From NCBI GenBank assembly GCA_009695395.1, contig SIBB01000085.1:1-10391 (forward strand): a DNA stretch of 10,391 nucleotides. The letters are read 5' to 3'. A model generated the notes under the pieces. That model was given only the letters and a program-made list of their open reading frames with translations. It was not told where the DNA came from and ran no database searches. A program made the translations under genes and the position numbers. This document shows, piece by piece, positions 1-7,423 of the stretch (positions are counted from its first letter, which is position 1; every line of letters begins with the position of its first letter). This stretch comes from Pedosphaera sp. (GTDB lineage Bacteria; Verrucomicrobiota; Verrucomicrobiia; Limisphaerales; SXTU01).

Positions 1-102
1 GAGAACTTCCTACGCATGATGGGCGAAGCCAACCGCGACATGGCATTGGATTTGAAGGAACTCAACCGGCGCGAACGCTCGCGATTCAAACAACCACGCT
101 GA
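1..102 (+). CDS. 3' end of an unidentified protein-coding gene
   Basis: Frame 1 is open from the window edge and ends with TGA at 100-102, giving the last 33 residues of a protein (begins ENFLRMMGEANRD, ends RFKQPR). The tail is strongly charged and probably helical, with a cluster of Arg/Lys/Glu (LNRRERSR). No family motif can be recognised in so short a piece, so no function is proposed. The reading is supported by the clean stop followed by a 69-base spacer that contains a good promoter for the next gene. It could be a chance open frame, but gene spacing and codon use fit a real C-terminus. Confidence 0.5.
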   Translation, partial: ENFLRMMGEANRDMALDLKELNRRERSRFKQPR

Positions 103-131
103 CGAGAGCAGCGGTTGACCGGATAAACCCA

Positions 132-160
132 TTGAACTCCCCTTGCTGCGCTCCTATAGT
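132..160 (+). promoter_or_regulatory. Sigma70-like promoter (TTGAAC-17-TATAGT) for the EamA-like gene
   Basis: TTGAAC at 132-137 and TATAGT at 155-160 are separated by exactly 17 bases, a near-consensus housekeeping promoter. The expected transcription start, about 7 bases after the -10 box, falls at 166-168, only 4-6 bases before the ATG at 172. The mRNA would therefore be leaderless or nearly so, which agrees with the lack of any Shine-Dalgarno sequence. The call rests on sequence match only. Confidence 0.6.
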
Positions 161-171
161 CGCACCTCTTT

Positions 172-729
172 ATGGGCACTGAAAACACAGCGGGACCGGG
201 CATGGCGTGGCTGGGTTGGGCGATGCTGACGGTCGTTTCCTGGGGCGTCTATGGCGTCTTCCTCCACACCGGCGCGATGGGCATGGCGGACCCCGCCAAC
301 GGGCGCATCAAGGCGTTTCTCTTCGTGGGCGTGGCCTACTTCCTCACCGCCGTGCTCGCGCCGTTGGCCATCCTCGCGCTCAACGGCGCGTCGTGGGACT
401 TCCCGGCCAAGGGCCTGTGGTGGTCGCTCATCGCGGGCATCGTCGGCGCGATCGGCGCGCTGGGCGTGCTGCTGGCCTTCGGCGCGAAGGGCACGCCCGC
501 CGTGGTAATGTCCATCGTCTTCGCAGGCGCGCCGGTGGTGAACGCGCTCTACGCCCTCGTTACGCACCCGCCGGCGGGCGGCTGGGGTGCGGTGAAACCT
601 CTTTTCTGGGTGGGCATCCTACTGGCCGCGCTGGGCGGGACGCTCGTGACTTTCTACAAACCCGCGCCCCCCGCGCCGCAAAAGGCCGCCGTCACGGCCC
701 CGGCGGAACCGCAACCGCCGGGGAAATGA
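172..729 (+). CDS. Half-size EamA/DMT-like integral membrane protein
   Basis: A 185-residue very hydrophobic protein with about five predicted membrane helices (roughly residues 11-32, 45-70, 82-107, 108-134 and 141-164). A hydrophilic Ala/Pro-rich tail of about 20 residues follows (ends PAEPQPPGK). The pattern, including the Gly/Ala-rich helix around residues 88-107 and the GTPAVVMSI-type start of the next helix, resembles one EamA domain of the drug/metabolite transporter superfamily. Most members carry two such domains in about 300 residues; here there is only one, so a working transporter would need to dimerise. Substrate cannot be inferred. The ATG at 172 lies just downstream of a strong promoter and has no Shine-Dalgarno sequence. 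It forms its own transcription unit, followed by inverted repeats. Family assignment is by overall pattern rather than a diagnostic motif; a generic conserved membrane protein is the alternative. Confidence 0.75.
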   Translation: MGTENTAGPGMAWLGWAMLTVVSWGVYGVFLHTGAMGMADPANGRIKAFLFVGVAYFLTAVLAPLAILALNGASWDFPAKGLWWSLIAGIVGAIGALGVLLAFGAKGTPAVVMSIVFAGAPVVNALYALVTHPPAGGWGAVKPLFWVGILLAALGGTLVTFYKPAPPAPQKAAVTAPAEPQPPGK

Positions 730-743
730 ATCGCAGATGACTT

Positions 744-807
744 GCCACCAAAAGGCACAGAAGGCGCAAAGAGATTTCCTCTTCGCGCCTTTTGCGTTTT
801 TGGTGGC
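744..807. repeat. Imperfect inverted repeat (about 30-bp arms)
   Basis: The ends match perfectly over 10 bases (GCCACCAAAA at 744-753 against TTTTGGTGGC at 798-807). After a one-base slip the inner parts match again (AGAAGGCGCAAAGAG against CTCTTCGCGCCTTTT). The loop is only a few bases near 775. The 'ggcgcaaag' wording resembles dispersed intergenic hairpins I associate with Verrucomicrobiota and related genomes, but that is from memory. It could act as a terminator for the membrane-protein gene or be a mobile palindromic repeat (REP-like). Confidence 0.7.
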
Positions 808-817
808 TGTTGAAACT

Positions 818-879
818 AACCGCTGACCTGCACTAATGAAGACAACCGAAGCGACTGCCATTAGTGCAGGTCAGTGGTT
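818..879. repeat. 21-bp inverted repeat, one mismatch, 20-base loop
   Basis: The arms at 818-838 and 859-879 are reverse complements at 20 of 21 positions; core CTGACCTGCACTAATG against CATTAGTGCAGGTCAG. The only mismatch (G822) would be a G-U pair in RNA, so the transcript can form an uninterrupted 21-bp stem. It ends 8 bases before the GTG start of the ligase gene. Any leader of that gene starting upstream would contain it, and it could limit ribosome access or terminate upstream transcription. There is no T-run after it. Confidence 0.75.
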
Positions 880-887
880 GAAATCGA

Positions 888-2147
<1,260 letters not shown>

Positions 2148-2274
2148 TTCAAAGCGCGGTCGACCGCCCCCGTTCGGGCGACCTTCCTAGGCTGAATGTT
2201 TTTTCCACGTCTGCGTCGTATTCACCGCGCCGCCAATAGGGCGCATCAACAAAACAAACAACAAACCCTGTATC

Positions 2275-2661
2275 ATGAAGAAACTGTTCGCACTGTTCGC
2301 CGCTACCCTCATCGCCGGTTCCGCCTTCGCCGGCGAGTTCCCCGACATCAGCATCTCCGACCTCAAGAAGGCCATCGCCGACAAGAAGGTCACCGTCATT
2401 GACGTGATGGGATCCCCCTCCTACAAGGCCAAGCACGTCCCGGGCGCGATCGACTTCGCCGCGGTGAAGGCCGACTTCGCCAAGTCCCTCCCGGCGGACA
2501 AGAACGCCCTCGTCGTCGCCTACTGCGGCGGCCCGAGCTGCAAGGCCTACCAGGCCGCCGCCAACGCGGCTGAAAAGCTCGGCTACAAGAACATCAAGCA
2601 CCTCTCCGCTGGCATCTCCGGCTGGGTCGCCGCCAACGAGAAGACCGAGAAGGCCAACTAA
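2275..2661 (+). CDS. Exported single-domain rhodanese
   Basis: A 128-residue protein with a Sec-type signal peptide (MKK, hydrophobic core, likely cleavage after AFA at residues 17-19) and one rhodanese domain from about residue 25 to 120. Family marks: VIDVMGSPSYKAKHVPGAI (the Asp43 and HVPGAI motifs), the cysteine loop YCGGPSCKA with probable catalytic Cys84 and a second Cys89, and GYKNIKHLSAGISGW near the end. Rhodaneses carry sulfane sulfur as a persulfide on this cysteine; here the reaction would occur in the periplasm. Donor and acceptor are unknown. The CX4C spacing of the loop would also allow a disulfide, so a redox role is possible. It is monocistronic, with an A/C-rich leader without Shine-Dalgarno and a strong terminator 18 bases after the stop. 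Unrelated in role to the neighbours as far as can be seen. Confidence 0.88.
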   Translation: MKKLFALFAATLIAGSAFAGEFPDISISDLKKAIADKKVTVIDVMGSPSYKAKHVPGAIDFAAVKADFAKSLPADKNALVVAYCGGPSCKAYQAAANAAEKLGYKNIKHLSAGISGWVAANEKTEKAN

Positions 2662-2678
2662 GCCCCGGTAACGATTCC

Positions 2679-2711
2679 AAAGCGCCCCGTGTTTACGCAC
2701 GGGGCGCTTTT
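2679..2711 (+). terminator. Intrinsic terminator after the rhodanese gene
   Basis: A perfect 13-bp stem (AAAGCGCCCCGTG at 2679-2691 against CACGGGGCGCTTT at 2698-2710) with a 6-base loop, GC-rich core and TTTT at its 3' edge (2708-2711). The flanking A-run on the other side means it could work on both strands. It separates the rhodanese unit from the Tol-Pal cluster. Confidence 0.85.
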
Positions 2712-2740
2712 GCTTTTGGCGGAGTGAGAGACTGGGAAAG

Positions 2741-2794
2741 TGAGCAGGTGATGAGGAACTCGCTGCTCCGCTTTATCGCTTTCTCACCTACTCA
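2741..2794. repeat. 11-bp inverted repeat upstream of tolQ
   Basis: TGAGCAGGTGA (2741-2751) pairs with TCACCTACTCA (2784-2794) with a single C-A mismatch and a 32-base loop. The 9-mer CTTTCTCAC also occurs twice directly, at 2779-2787 and 2818-2826. It sits in the 208-base spacer between the terminator and tolQ and could be an operator or a decayed dispersed repeat; no function can be assigned. Confidence 0.4.
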
Positions 2795-2855
2795 TCAAGC
2801 ACCGGGAGCAAGCGTCCCTTTCTCACGTCTGACCTCCGCATGCGACACGTTTGCT

Positions 2856-2883
2856 TTGACCGCGCTGCCGCCGGGCGTTACAC
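2856..2883 (+). promoter_or_regulatory. Candidate promoter of the tol operon
   Basis: TTGACC at 2856-2861 and TTACAC at 2878-2883 are 16 bases apart, 36 bases before the tolQ start codon. The -35 box is good and the -10 box is weak. The position, downstream of a terminator and before the first gene of a tight cluster, is right for the operon promoter, but the match alone is modest. Confidence 0.35.
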
Positions 2884-2919
2884 CAAAGGCGTCATTGCTC
2901 TCCCAGTTGTTGTTGCTCC

Positions 2920-3636
2920 ATGAACTTACCGCTCTACATCCTCGCCGCGGGGACGAATTCCCAGATCACCTACATCTGGGAGAAGGCCACGATCGAGGCA
3001 AAGGTCATCATCGTCTTCCTGGTGATCTTCTCCATGTTCGCGTGGTCCATCATGGTCTCCAAAAGCCTGCAGATGCGCCGCGCCCGTCGGCTCAACGACC
3101 TTTTCATGTCCGAGTTCCGCGCGCAGAAGGCTGTGCTGGACATCCATGACCGACGCGTGCAGGTCGAGGGTTGCCCGCTCTTCATTGTGTATCAGGAGGG
3201 CTGCATGGAGACCGATGCGCGGCTGAAACAACCGGATGGTTCGCGCAAGAAGCACGTCTCCCTGAAGTCCATGGAGCACATCAAGCGCACGATGGAGAGC
3301 GCCGTCGCGCGCGAAGCCCTCGCGCTGGAGTCCGGCATCATCCTGCTCGCCCTGGCGGTCAGCGGCGCGCCCTTCCTCGGACTGCTCGGCACCGTGTGGG
3401 GCGTGATGGATACCTTCGCCGGAGTGGCGCAAGCGGGCCGTGCAGACCTCGCCGCGATGGCTCCCGGAGTGGCCGCCGCGCTCATCACCACCGTCGCCGG
3501 TCTGCTCGTGGCTATCCCTTCAATGTTTGGCTACAACTGGCTCGTGCACAACCTCCGCGTCCAGACCGTCGAGCTGGACAACTTCGCGCAAGAACTGGCG
3601 TCGAAACTCGAGACCGAGTTCCTCAAGGATGACTGA
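2920..3636 (+). CDS. tolQ: TolQ, Tol-Pal motor subunit (MotA/TolQ/ExbB family)
   Basis: A 238-residue inner-membrane protein with the three-helix layout of the family: helix 1 at about residues 28-47, a long cytoplasmic loop, helix 2 at about 139-165 containing GAPFLGLLGTVWGVMDTF, and helix 3 at about 183-208 in the segment MAPGVAAALITTVAGLLVAIP. The LGTVWG and APGxAxALxTTxxGLxxAIP signatures are diagnostic. TolQ forms the proton channel with TolR and drives TolA, serving outer-membrane constriction and integrity. ExbB is similar in sequence; TolQ is chosen because tolR, tolA, tolB and pal follow in order. Length matches E. coli TolQ (230). The ATG at 2920 has no Shine-Dalgarno. Its last 8 bases overlap the start of the zinc-ribbon gene. 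Confidence 0.93.
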   Translation: MNLPLYILAAGTNSQITYIWEKATIEAKVIIVFLVIFSMFAWSIMVSKSLQMRRARRLNDLFMSEFRAQKAVLDIHDRRVQVEGCPLFIVYQEGCMETDARLKQPDGSRKKHVSLKSMEHIKRTMESAVAREALALESGIILLALAVSGAPFLGLLGTVWGVMDTFAGVAQAGRADLAAMAPGVAAALITTVAGLLVAIPSMFGYNWLVHNLRVQTVELDNFAQELASKLETEFLKDD

Positions 3637-4006
3637 CGAGAAGGACATCGCGCAGCCGCCCACGGCGCAGCGGGACATGCCTGTCCACTGCTCGAAGTGC
3701 GACGTCTTCAACGAACGCGCCGCTTCGGTGTGTATTTCCTGCGGGGCTCACTTGCGGCTGAAATGCAAAAAGTGCGGCGCAGCCAACCTGCGCACCGCGA
3801 GCCGTTGCAATAGCTGCCATCAACTCCTCCGAGGTGGCGGCTTGAACTTCAGCCTGTTCAAGATCAAGTTCAAGCGTCGGCACTGGCGCTGGAGCCGATT
3901 GAAACGGCGATTCCAGCGTTGGAAAGGCCCCACCGTCCTCCTGCTGGTTCTTGCAATCATCGTCTGGCTGATCAGCGGCGGCGCCCAAATATTCGGCACT
4001 GAATGA
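3629..4006 (+). CDS. Double zinc-ribbon, single-pass membrane protein inside the tol operon
   Basis: A 125-residue protein starting at the ATG at 3629, which overlaps the tolQ stop by 8 bases. The frame is open further upstream but only as a shadow inside tolQ. Two four-cysteine ribbons follow each other: C21-X2-C24-X10-C35-X2-C38 and C46-X2-C49-X10-C60-X2-C63, identical spacing, each expected to bind one zinc. Next comes a basic, Trp-rich stretch at residues 78-99 (KIKFKRRHWRWSRLKRR), then one hydrophobic helix at about 102-121 ending near the C-terminus. The basic side predicts the ribbons in the cytoplasm. Its stop overlaps the tolR start as ATGA, so it is coupled on both sides and should be made with TolQ and TolR. 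It is not part of the classical Tol-Pal set; function is unknown. A scaffold or regulator of the TolQR motor is an inference from position only. Confidence 0.85.
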   Translation: MTDEKDIAQPPTAQRDMPVHCSKCDVFNERAASVCISCGAHLRLKCKKCGAANLRTASRCNSCHQLLRGGGLNFSLFKIKFKRRHWRWSRLKRRFQRWKGPTVLLLVLAIIVWLISGGAQIFGTE

Positions 4007-4422
4007 GACGCTTCTCCCAACGCAACTCCCTCGTGACGTTGAGCGAGATCAACATCACGCCACTGCTCGACCTCGCGTTCGTGCTGCTCGTCATCTTCAT
4101 CATCACCACGCCGATGCTGGAAGGCTCGCTGGACATGAACCTGCCCGGCCAGAGCACCCGGCCGGAGGTTCGCCCGCCCAAGGTCGAGGACATCCGCACC
4201 GTGGAGATTGACCGCGCCGGAAACTTCCGCCTGCAGAAACGCCCTCTGTCGCTCGACCAAGTCGAGGCCCAACTCGTCGCCGACTTCCGGGCGAATCCAA
4301 ACCTCATCATCCGTGTGCGCGGCGATAAGGACGGCAAGCTCGACCACGCGATGCAACTCCTCGACCGCTGCACCCGGCGCGGGATGACGCAGGTGAGCTT
4401 CAGCACGGAGTTGAAGCAATGA
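4003..4422 (+). CDS. tolR: TolR, Tol-Pal motor subunit (ExbD/TolR family)
   Basis: A 139-residue protein with a short cytoplasmic N-terminus, one membrane helix (about residues 20-38) and a periplasmic domain. The signature EINITPLLDLAFVLLVIF includes Asp23, the proton-carrying residue conserved at the same number in E. coli TolR. The periplasmic part shows the expected repeat-like fold segments (VEIDRAGNFRL, then LIIRVRGDKDGKLDHAMQLLDRC). It works with TolQ to convert proton motive force into movement of TolA. The ATG at 4003 overlaps the preceding TGA (ATGA). A 123-base gap with short repeats separates it from tolA. ExbD is the alternative name; the operon favours TolR. Confidence 0.92.
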   Translation: MRRFSQRNSLVTLSEINITPLLDLAFVLLVIFIITTPMLEGSLDMNLPGQSTRPEVRPPKVEDIRTVEIDRAGNFRLQKRPLSLDQVEAQLVADFRANPNLIIRVRGDKDGKLDHAMQLLDRCTRRGMTQVSFSTELKQ

Positions 4423-4436
4423 GGGCGAGGGAAGCA

Positions 4437-4457
4437 ATCAGCGGTCAGCGTTCAGCC
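4437..4457 (+). repeat. Degenerate heptamer repeat (NTCAGCG) x3 between tolR and tolA
   Basis: Three adjacent 7-base units ATCAGCG, GTCAGCG and TTCAGCC occur at 4437-4443, 4444-4450 and 4451-4457. They share TCAGC and vary at the first and last base. They lie in the only sizeable gap (4423-4545) within the tol cluster. The unit length equals that of the repeat in the ligase gene although the sequence differs. Confidence 0.6.
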
Positions 4458-4545
4458 GGAGAACATCGCCGGGAGCACGGTGCAGCGCTTTCCGTCGAAT
4501 GCGTGCTTGTGAATTAGCTGCGGCAAATCCAAATCCATTGACCGA

Positions 4546-5547
4546 GTGAACCAGCGGCTCCAGACCAGATGCCTCTTCGCCTCAGCGGCGATGCACGCTC
4601 TGCTGTTCGTGGTGCTCATCGTCGCGCCAGCATTCCTGCCAGAGAAGCCGCGTGCGAACACGCCCGTCATCAACCTCGTCAGCGCCCGCGAACTGGACGC
4701 CATCCTCCGCGCCGCCGAGGCCCCGCCCGCGCCCGCGCCCGTTTCTTCGCCGGCACCCGCGCCTGCCCCGGCAGTCGTCGTGGAGCCGGCACCCGCGACT
4801 AAACCAGTGGAGCCGCCCCCGCCCCCGCCCCCCACCAAGCCAATTGAACCAGTGAAGAAGAAAGAAGTCGTCAAAGAGCCGCCGCCCAAGCTCGTCAAAG
4901 TCGAGCCGCGCCCGCTGCCGCCCAGCCCGAAAGGCAAGGAAGCCCCCGTCAAGAAGGAGACAAAAAATACGAAGGAGCCGGAGCCGCCGCCCGCGAAGAC
5001 CGCGCCCACCAAGTCCACTGTCAAAATCGCGGACACGAAAACTCTCATCTCCCGGAAATCCGAGGAGGACGCGAAGGCGAAACAGAAAGCCGAGACGGAG
5101 GAGCGCGCCCTGTCCGTCGCCGCGGCCAAGGCCGCCCAGCAGGCCCACCTCCAGCGCGTGGCCAAGATGAAATCCATCCTCGGTGGCATCCAAGGCGGGC
5201 TTTCCTCCCCGGTGGACATCCACATTGACGCAGGCGGCGGACCGAACGCCGCCGCCTTCCTCGACTACGGCCAGATGATGGTGCGCATCTACGAGCAGAT
5301 GTGGCTGGTCCCCGCCAACCTCAACGACTCGCTCTCCATCGTGAGCGTCACCGTCACCGTCGCGCGGAACGGGCGCGTGCTGAAGTCGCAACTGCTCAAG
5401 CCCAGCGGCAATAGCGCGATTGACAAATCCGTGGGCGAGACGCTTCAAAAGGTCATTCAGTTCGAGCCATTCCCAGCCAGCTTCCGCGAATCGCAGAAAA
5501 CGTTTAACATCGACTTCAACCTCAAAGCCAAACGCAATACCGGATGA
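4546..5547 (+). CDS. tolA: TolA-like periplasm-spanning protein with TonB-type C-terminal domain
   Basis: A 333-residue protein of three parts. An N-terminal anchor helix (about residues 10-30) carries Ser13-X3-His17, the SxxxH pattern by which TonB/TolA helices engage the motor. A long middle is rich in Pro, Ala and Lys/Glu (residues 55-165, including a seven-proline run), followed by a charged helical stretch to about 210 (EEDAKAKQKAETEERA). The C-terminal globular domain (about 238-333) contains YGQMMVRIYEQMW, VSVTVARNGRVLKSQLLKPSG and FEPFPASF, typical of TonB/TolA C-termini. It links the TolQR motor to TolB/Pal. The GTG at 4546 is the only reasonable start after an in-frame stop at 4510; no Shine-Dalgarno. 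The 3' end overlaps tolB as ATGA. TonB is the alternative, but position favours TolA. Confidence 0.87.
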   Translation: MNQRLQTRCLFASAAMHALLFVVLIVAPAFLPEKPRANTPVINLVSARELDAILRAAEAPPAPAPVSSPAPAPAPAVVVEPAPATKPVEPPPPPPPTKPIEPVKKKEVVKEPPPKLVKVEPRPLPPSPKGKEAPVKKETKNTKEPEPPPAKTAPTKSTVKIADTKTLISRKSEEDAKAKQKAETEERALSVAAAKAAQQAHLQRVAKMKSILGGIQGGLSSPVDIHIDAGGGPNAAAFLDYGQMMVRIYEQMWLVPANLNDSLSIVSVTVTVARNGRVLKSQLLKPSGNSAIDKSVGETLQKVIQFEPFPASFRESQKTFNIDFNLKAKRNTG

Positions 5548-6719
5548 ATTTGAACCGCCGCCAGTTCGCCGCCGCGCTCGTCACCACCGCTGCCACCTCG
5601 CTGCCGGCTCCAGCGCAGGAGCCGAAGTTCGACGTCAACGTCTATCGCGATACCTCCAAGGCCATCCCCGTCAGCCTCAGCGGCTTCACTGGCGAAGTCG
5701 CCACCACGCTGCGCTTCGACCTCGAAGTGGCCGGGTGCGCCGTCGTCACCCCGGAGCAGGCGCAAGTGCTCATTCACGGGACCAACGGCGCGCGCCTCGA
5801 AGGCTTCGTCTCCGACCGTGCGAAGAATTATCTCCTCTCGAAGGCCTACACCGGTGCGAATCAGCGCCAACTCGCCCACGCCTTCGCCGACGATGTGATC
5901 TTCGCGCTCACGCAGACACGGGGCATCGCGCGGACTCAGGTCGCCTTCAAGGTCAAGGCCCCCAACAACACCGGCGAGGTTTACGTCGCCGACTATGACG
6001 GCCACGGGGCGCAGGCGATCACGGCAGACCGCACCATCGTCGCGGCGCCATCGTGGGGGCCGGCCAGCAAATGGCTCGCCTACACGTCCTACAAACTGAA
6101 CAACGCCGACATCTTCTCGCACAACCTCGACACCGGCGAGCGGCACATCGTCGCGCGTTATGGCGGGTCGAACATCGGCCCGTCCATCGCGCCCGGCGGA
6201 CGGCTGGTGGCGATGGTGTTGAGCAAGGGCGGCAAGCCCGACCTCTATGTCGCCGACATCCAGGGACGCGGACTTCAGCAACTCACCCACGCGCGAGAGG
6301 GTGTCTCATCGCCGTGCTGGTCGCCCGACGGCCAGACGATTTGCTATGTGTCGAGCGACGACGGTCCCGCACAGCTCTACCGCATCGGATCGAACGGCGG
6401 CACGCCGCAACGCATCCGCACCACCGGAGTCTTCAACGCCACCGAGCCGGACTGGTCCCCGGATGGCAAGTGGATCAACTTCACCACGCAGCGCGGCGGG
6501 AACTTCGAGGTTTGCATCGCGCCAGCCGCTGGTGGGGACGTGCAGTCCCTCGCCACAGGTCAGGACGCGACCTGGGCACCGAACTCACGCACGCTCATGT
6601 TCTGCAAACGCGGCCGCGGCGGGGTATTTTCCCTGTCTCTGCTTGACGTGCCCACCAAGCGCGTCAAGGATGTCCCACTGAATTTGGGAAATTGCTCTCA
6701 GCCCACGTGGGCACGCTGA
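5544..6719 (+). CDS. tolB: TolB, periplasmic beta-propeller protein with Tat-like signal peptide
   Basis: A 391-residue exported protein. The signal peptide begins MNLNRRQFAAAL, with twin arginines at residues 5-6 in an RRxF context, a mild hydrophobic core and a probable cleavage after APA (22-24). The N-terminal domain (about 26-145) includes the segment that in E. coli TolB contacts TolA. The rest is a six-bladed propeller of TolB/WD40-like repeats: SWGPASKWLAYTSY, SIAPGGRLVAMV, CWSPDGQTICYVSS, DWSPDGKWINFTT and WAPNSRTLMF. TolB binds Pal and connects it with TolA. The ATG at 5544 overlaps the tolA stop by 4 bases. E. coli TolB (430 residues) uses a Sec signal, so the RR motif is unusual and notable with tatA/tatC close by. 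Pal follows 26 bases downstream. Confidence 0.92.
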   Translation: MNLNRRQFAAALVTTAATSLPAPAQEPKFDVNVYRDTSKAIPVSLSGFTGEVATTLRFDLEVAGCAVVTPEQAQVLIHGTNGARLEGFVSDRAKNYLLSKAYTGANQRQLAHAFADDVIFALTQTRGIARTQVAFKVKAPNNTGEVYVADYDGHGAQAITADRTIVAAPSWGPASKWLAYTSYKLNNADIFSHNLDTGERHIVARYGGSNIGPSIAPGGRLVAMVLSKGGKPDLYVADIQGRGLQQLTHAREGVSSPCWSPDGQTICYVSSDDGPAQLYRIGSNGGTPQRIRTTGVFNATEPDWSPDGKWINFTTQRGGNFEVCIAPAAGGDVQSLATGQDATWAPNSRTLMFCKRGRGGVFSLSLLDVPTKRVKDVPLNLGNCSQPTWAR

Positions 6720-6745
6720 AGATTTTCACCAGCAGAAGACAAATT

Positions 6746-7423
6746 ATGAAACACTCACTTTTTCTCAAGTTTGCTGCCCTCACTTTGATCGCGGTCGTCG
6801 GCTCAACCGGCTGCGCGACGAAGAAACCCAAGAGCCCCACGCCGCTTTATGGCGCGCGGACCAGCATTGACAACACTGCGGGGCCGAACACGCTGACAAA
6901 TATCCCCCCAACCAATCCGCCCATCGAAGTAGGCACGGGAATTCCCGTCCGACCTCCAGTCGTGCCGGGCGTAATCACTAACCCACCACTTTTCCCTCCG
7001 ACCACCAGCACCACCAATAGCGTCGGCTCACAGAACGGCCCCGAAATCATCGATGGGCACGCTGCTGACCGTGCCATTTTCGCCGCGAGCACGGTTCACT
7101 TCGATTACGATAAGGCCGTCCTGAGGGCCGCCGAACTGGGCAAGCTCCAACCCGTCATCGCCGCGCTCAAGGCCGCTCCGCAAAACAAACTCCGCGTCGA
7201 AGGCCACTGTGACGAACGCGGCACGGAGGAATACAACCGCGCCCTCGGCGAGCGCCGCGCCCTCGCCATCCGTGATTTCATCATTAGGAGCGGCAAGATC
7301 GCTCCGAACCGCGTCACCACGACCAGTTTTGGCGAGGACAAGCCCGCTGAACTCGGCCACGCCGAGGACGCCTGGGCCAAGAACCGCCGCGGCGAGATCG
7401 TCCTTCTCAAGCCACAGAATTGA
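6746..7423 (+). CDS. pal: Pal, peptidoglycan-associated lipoprotein
   Basis: A 225-residue lipoprotein. The start at ATG 6746 gives a normal lipoprotein signal (MKHSLFLKFAALTLIAVVG) and lipobox STGC with lipidated Cys23. A start at 6692 would add 18 charged residues before the signal and overlap tolB. A long Pro/Thr/Asn-rich linker (about residues 30-100) precedes the OmpA-like peptidoglycan-binding domain from about 115: VHFDYDKAVLR, VEGHCDERGTEEYN, GERRALAIRDF, TTSFGEDKPAELGH and KNRRGEIVLL, all matching Pal closely, including the Asp and Arg that bind meso-diaminopimelate in this family. Lacking Asp at position +2 (Ala24), it should be sent to the outer membrane by the E. coli rule. The linker is longer than in E. 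coli Pal. It is the last tol gene; no cpoB/ybgF follows. Confidence 0.93.
   Translation: MKHSLFLKFAALTLIAVVGSTGCATKKPKSPTPLYGARTSIDNTAGPNTLTNIPPTNPPIEVGTGIPVRPPVVPGVITNPPLFPPTTSTTNSVGSQNGPEIIDGHAADRAIFAASTVHFDYDKAVLRAAELGKLQPVIAALKAAPQNKLRVEGHCDERGTEEYNRALGERRALAIRDFIIRSGKIAPNRVTTTSFGEDKPAELGHAEDAWAKNRRGEIVLLKPQN

Noticed and set aside
2156..2204. Palindrome GCGGTCGACCGC, a CGCCC/GGGCG hairpin and a T6 run after the ligase gene, as a terminator
   Set aside because: The T-run begins about 18 bases after the hairpin, too far for an intrinsic terminator; left as unassigned structure.
2271..2276. TATCAT as a -10 box for the rhodanese gene
   Set aside because: It overlaps the ATG itself, so transcription would begin inside the coding region; no matching -35 was found.
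2724..3149. GTG-started open frame covering the spacer before tolQ and the first third of tolQ
   Set aside because: No family features; its second half is just tolQ read in another frame, while tolQ itself is unmistakable. The first part lies in repeat-like spacer DNA.
4452..5448. Long open frames on the - strand opposite tolA, very Gly-rich
   Set aside because: They are the reverse complement of the Pro/Ala-rich tolA middle region; composition and lack of motifs mark them as GC-driven shadows.
6692..6745. Upstream alternative start for Pal inside the tolB end
   Set aside because: It would place 18 extra residues with charged groups in front of a perfect lipoprotein signal peptide and move the lipobox cysteine to position 41.
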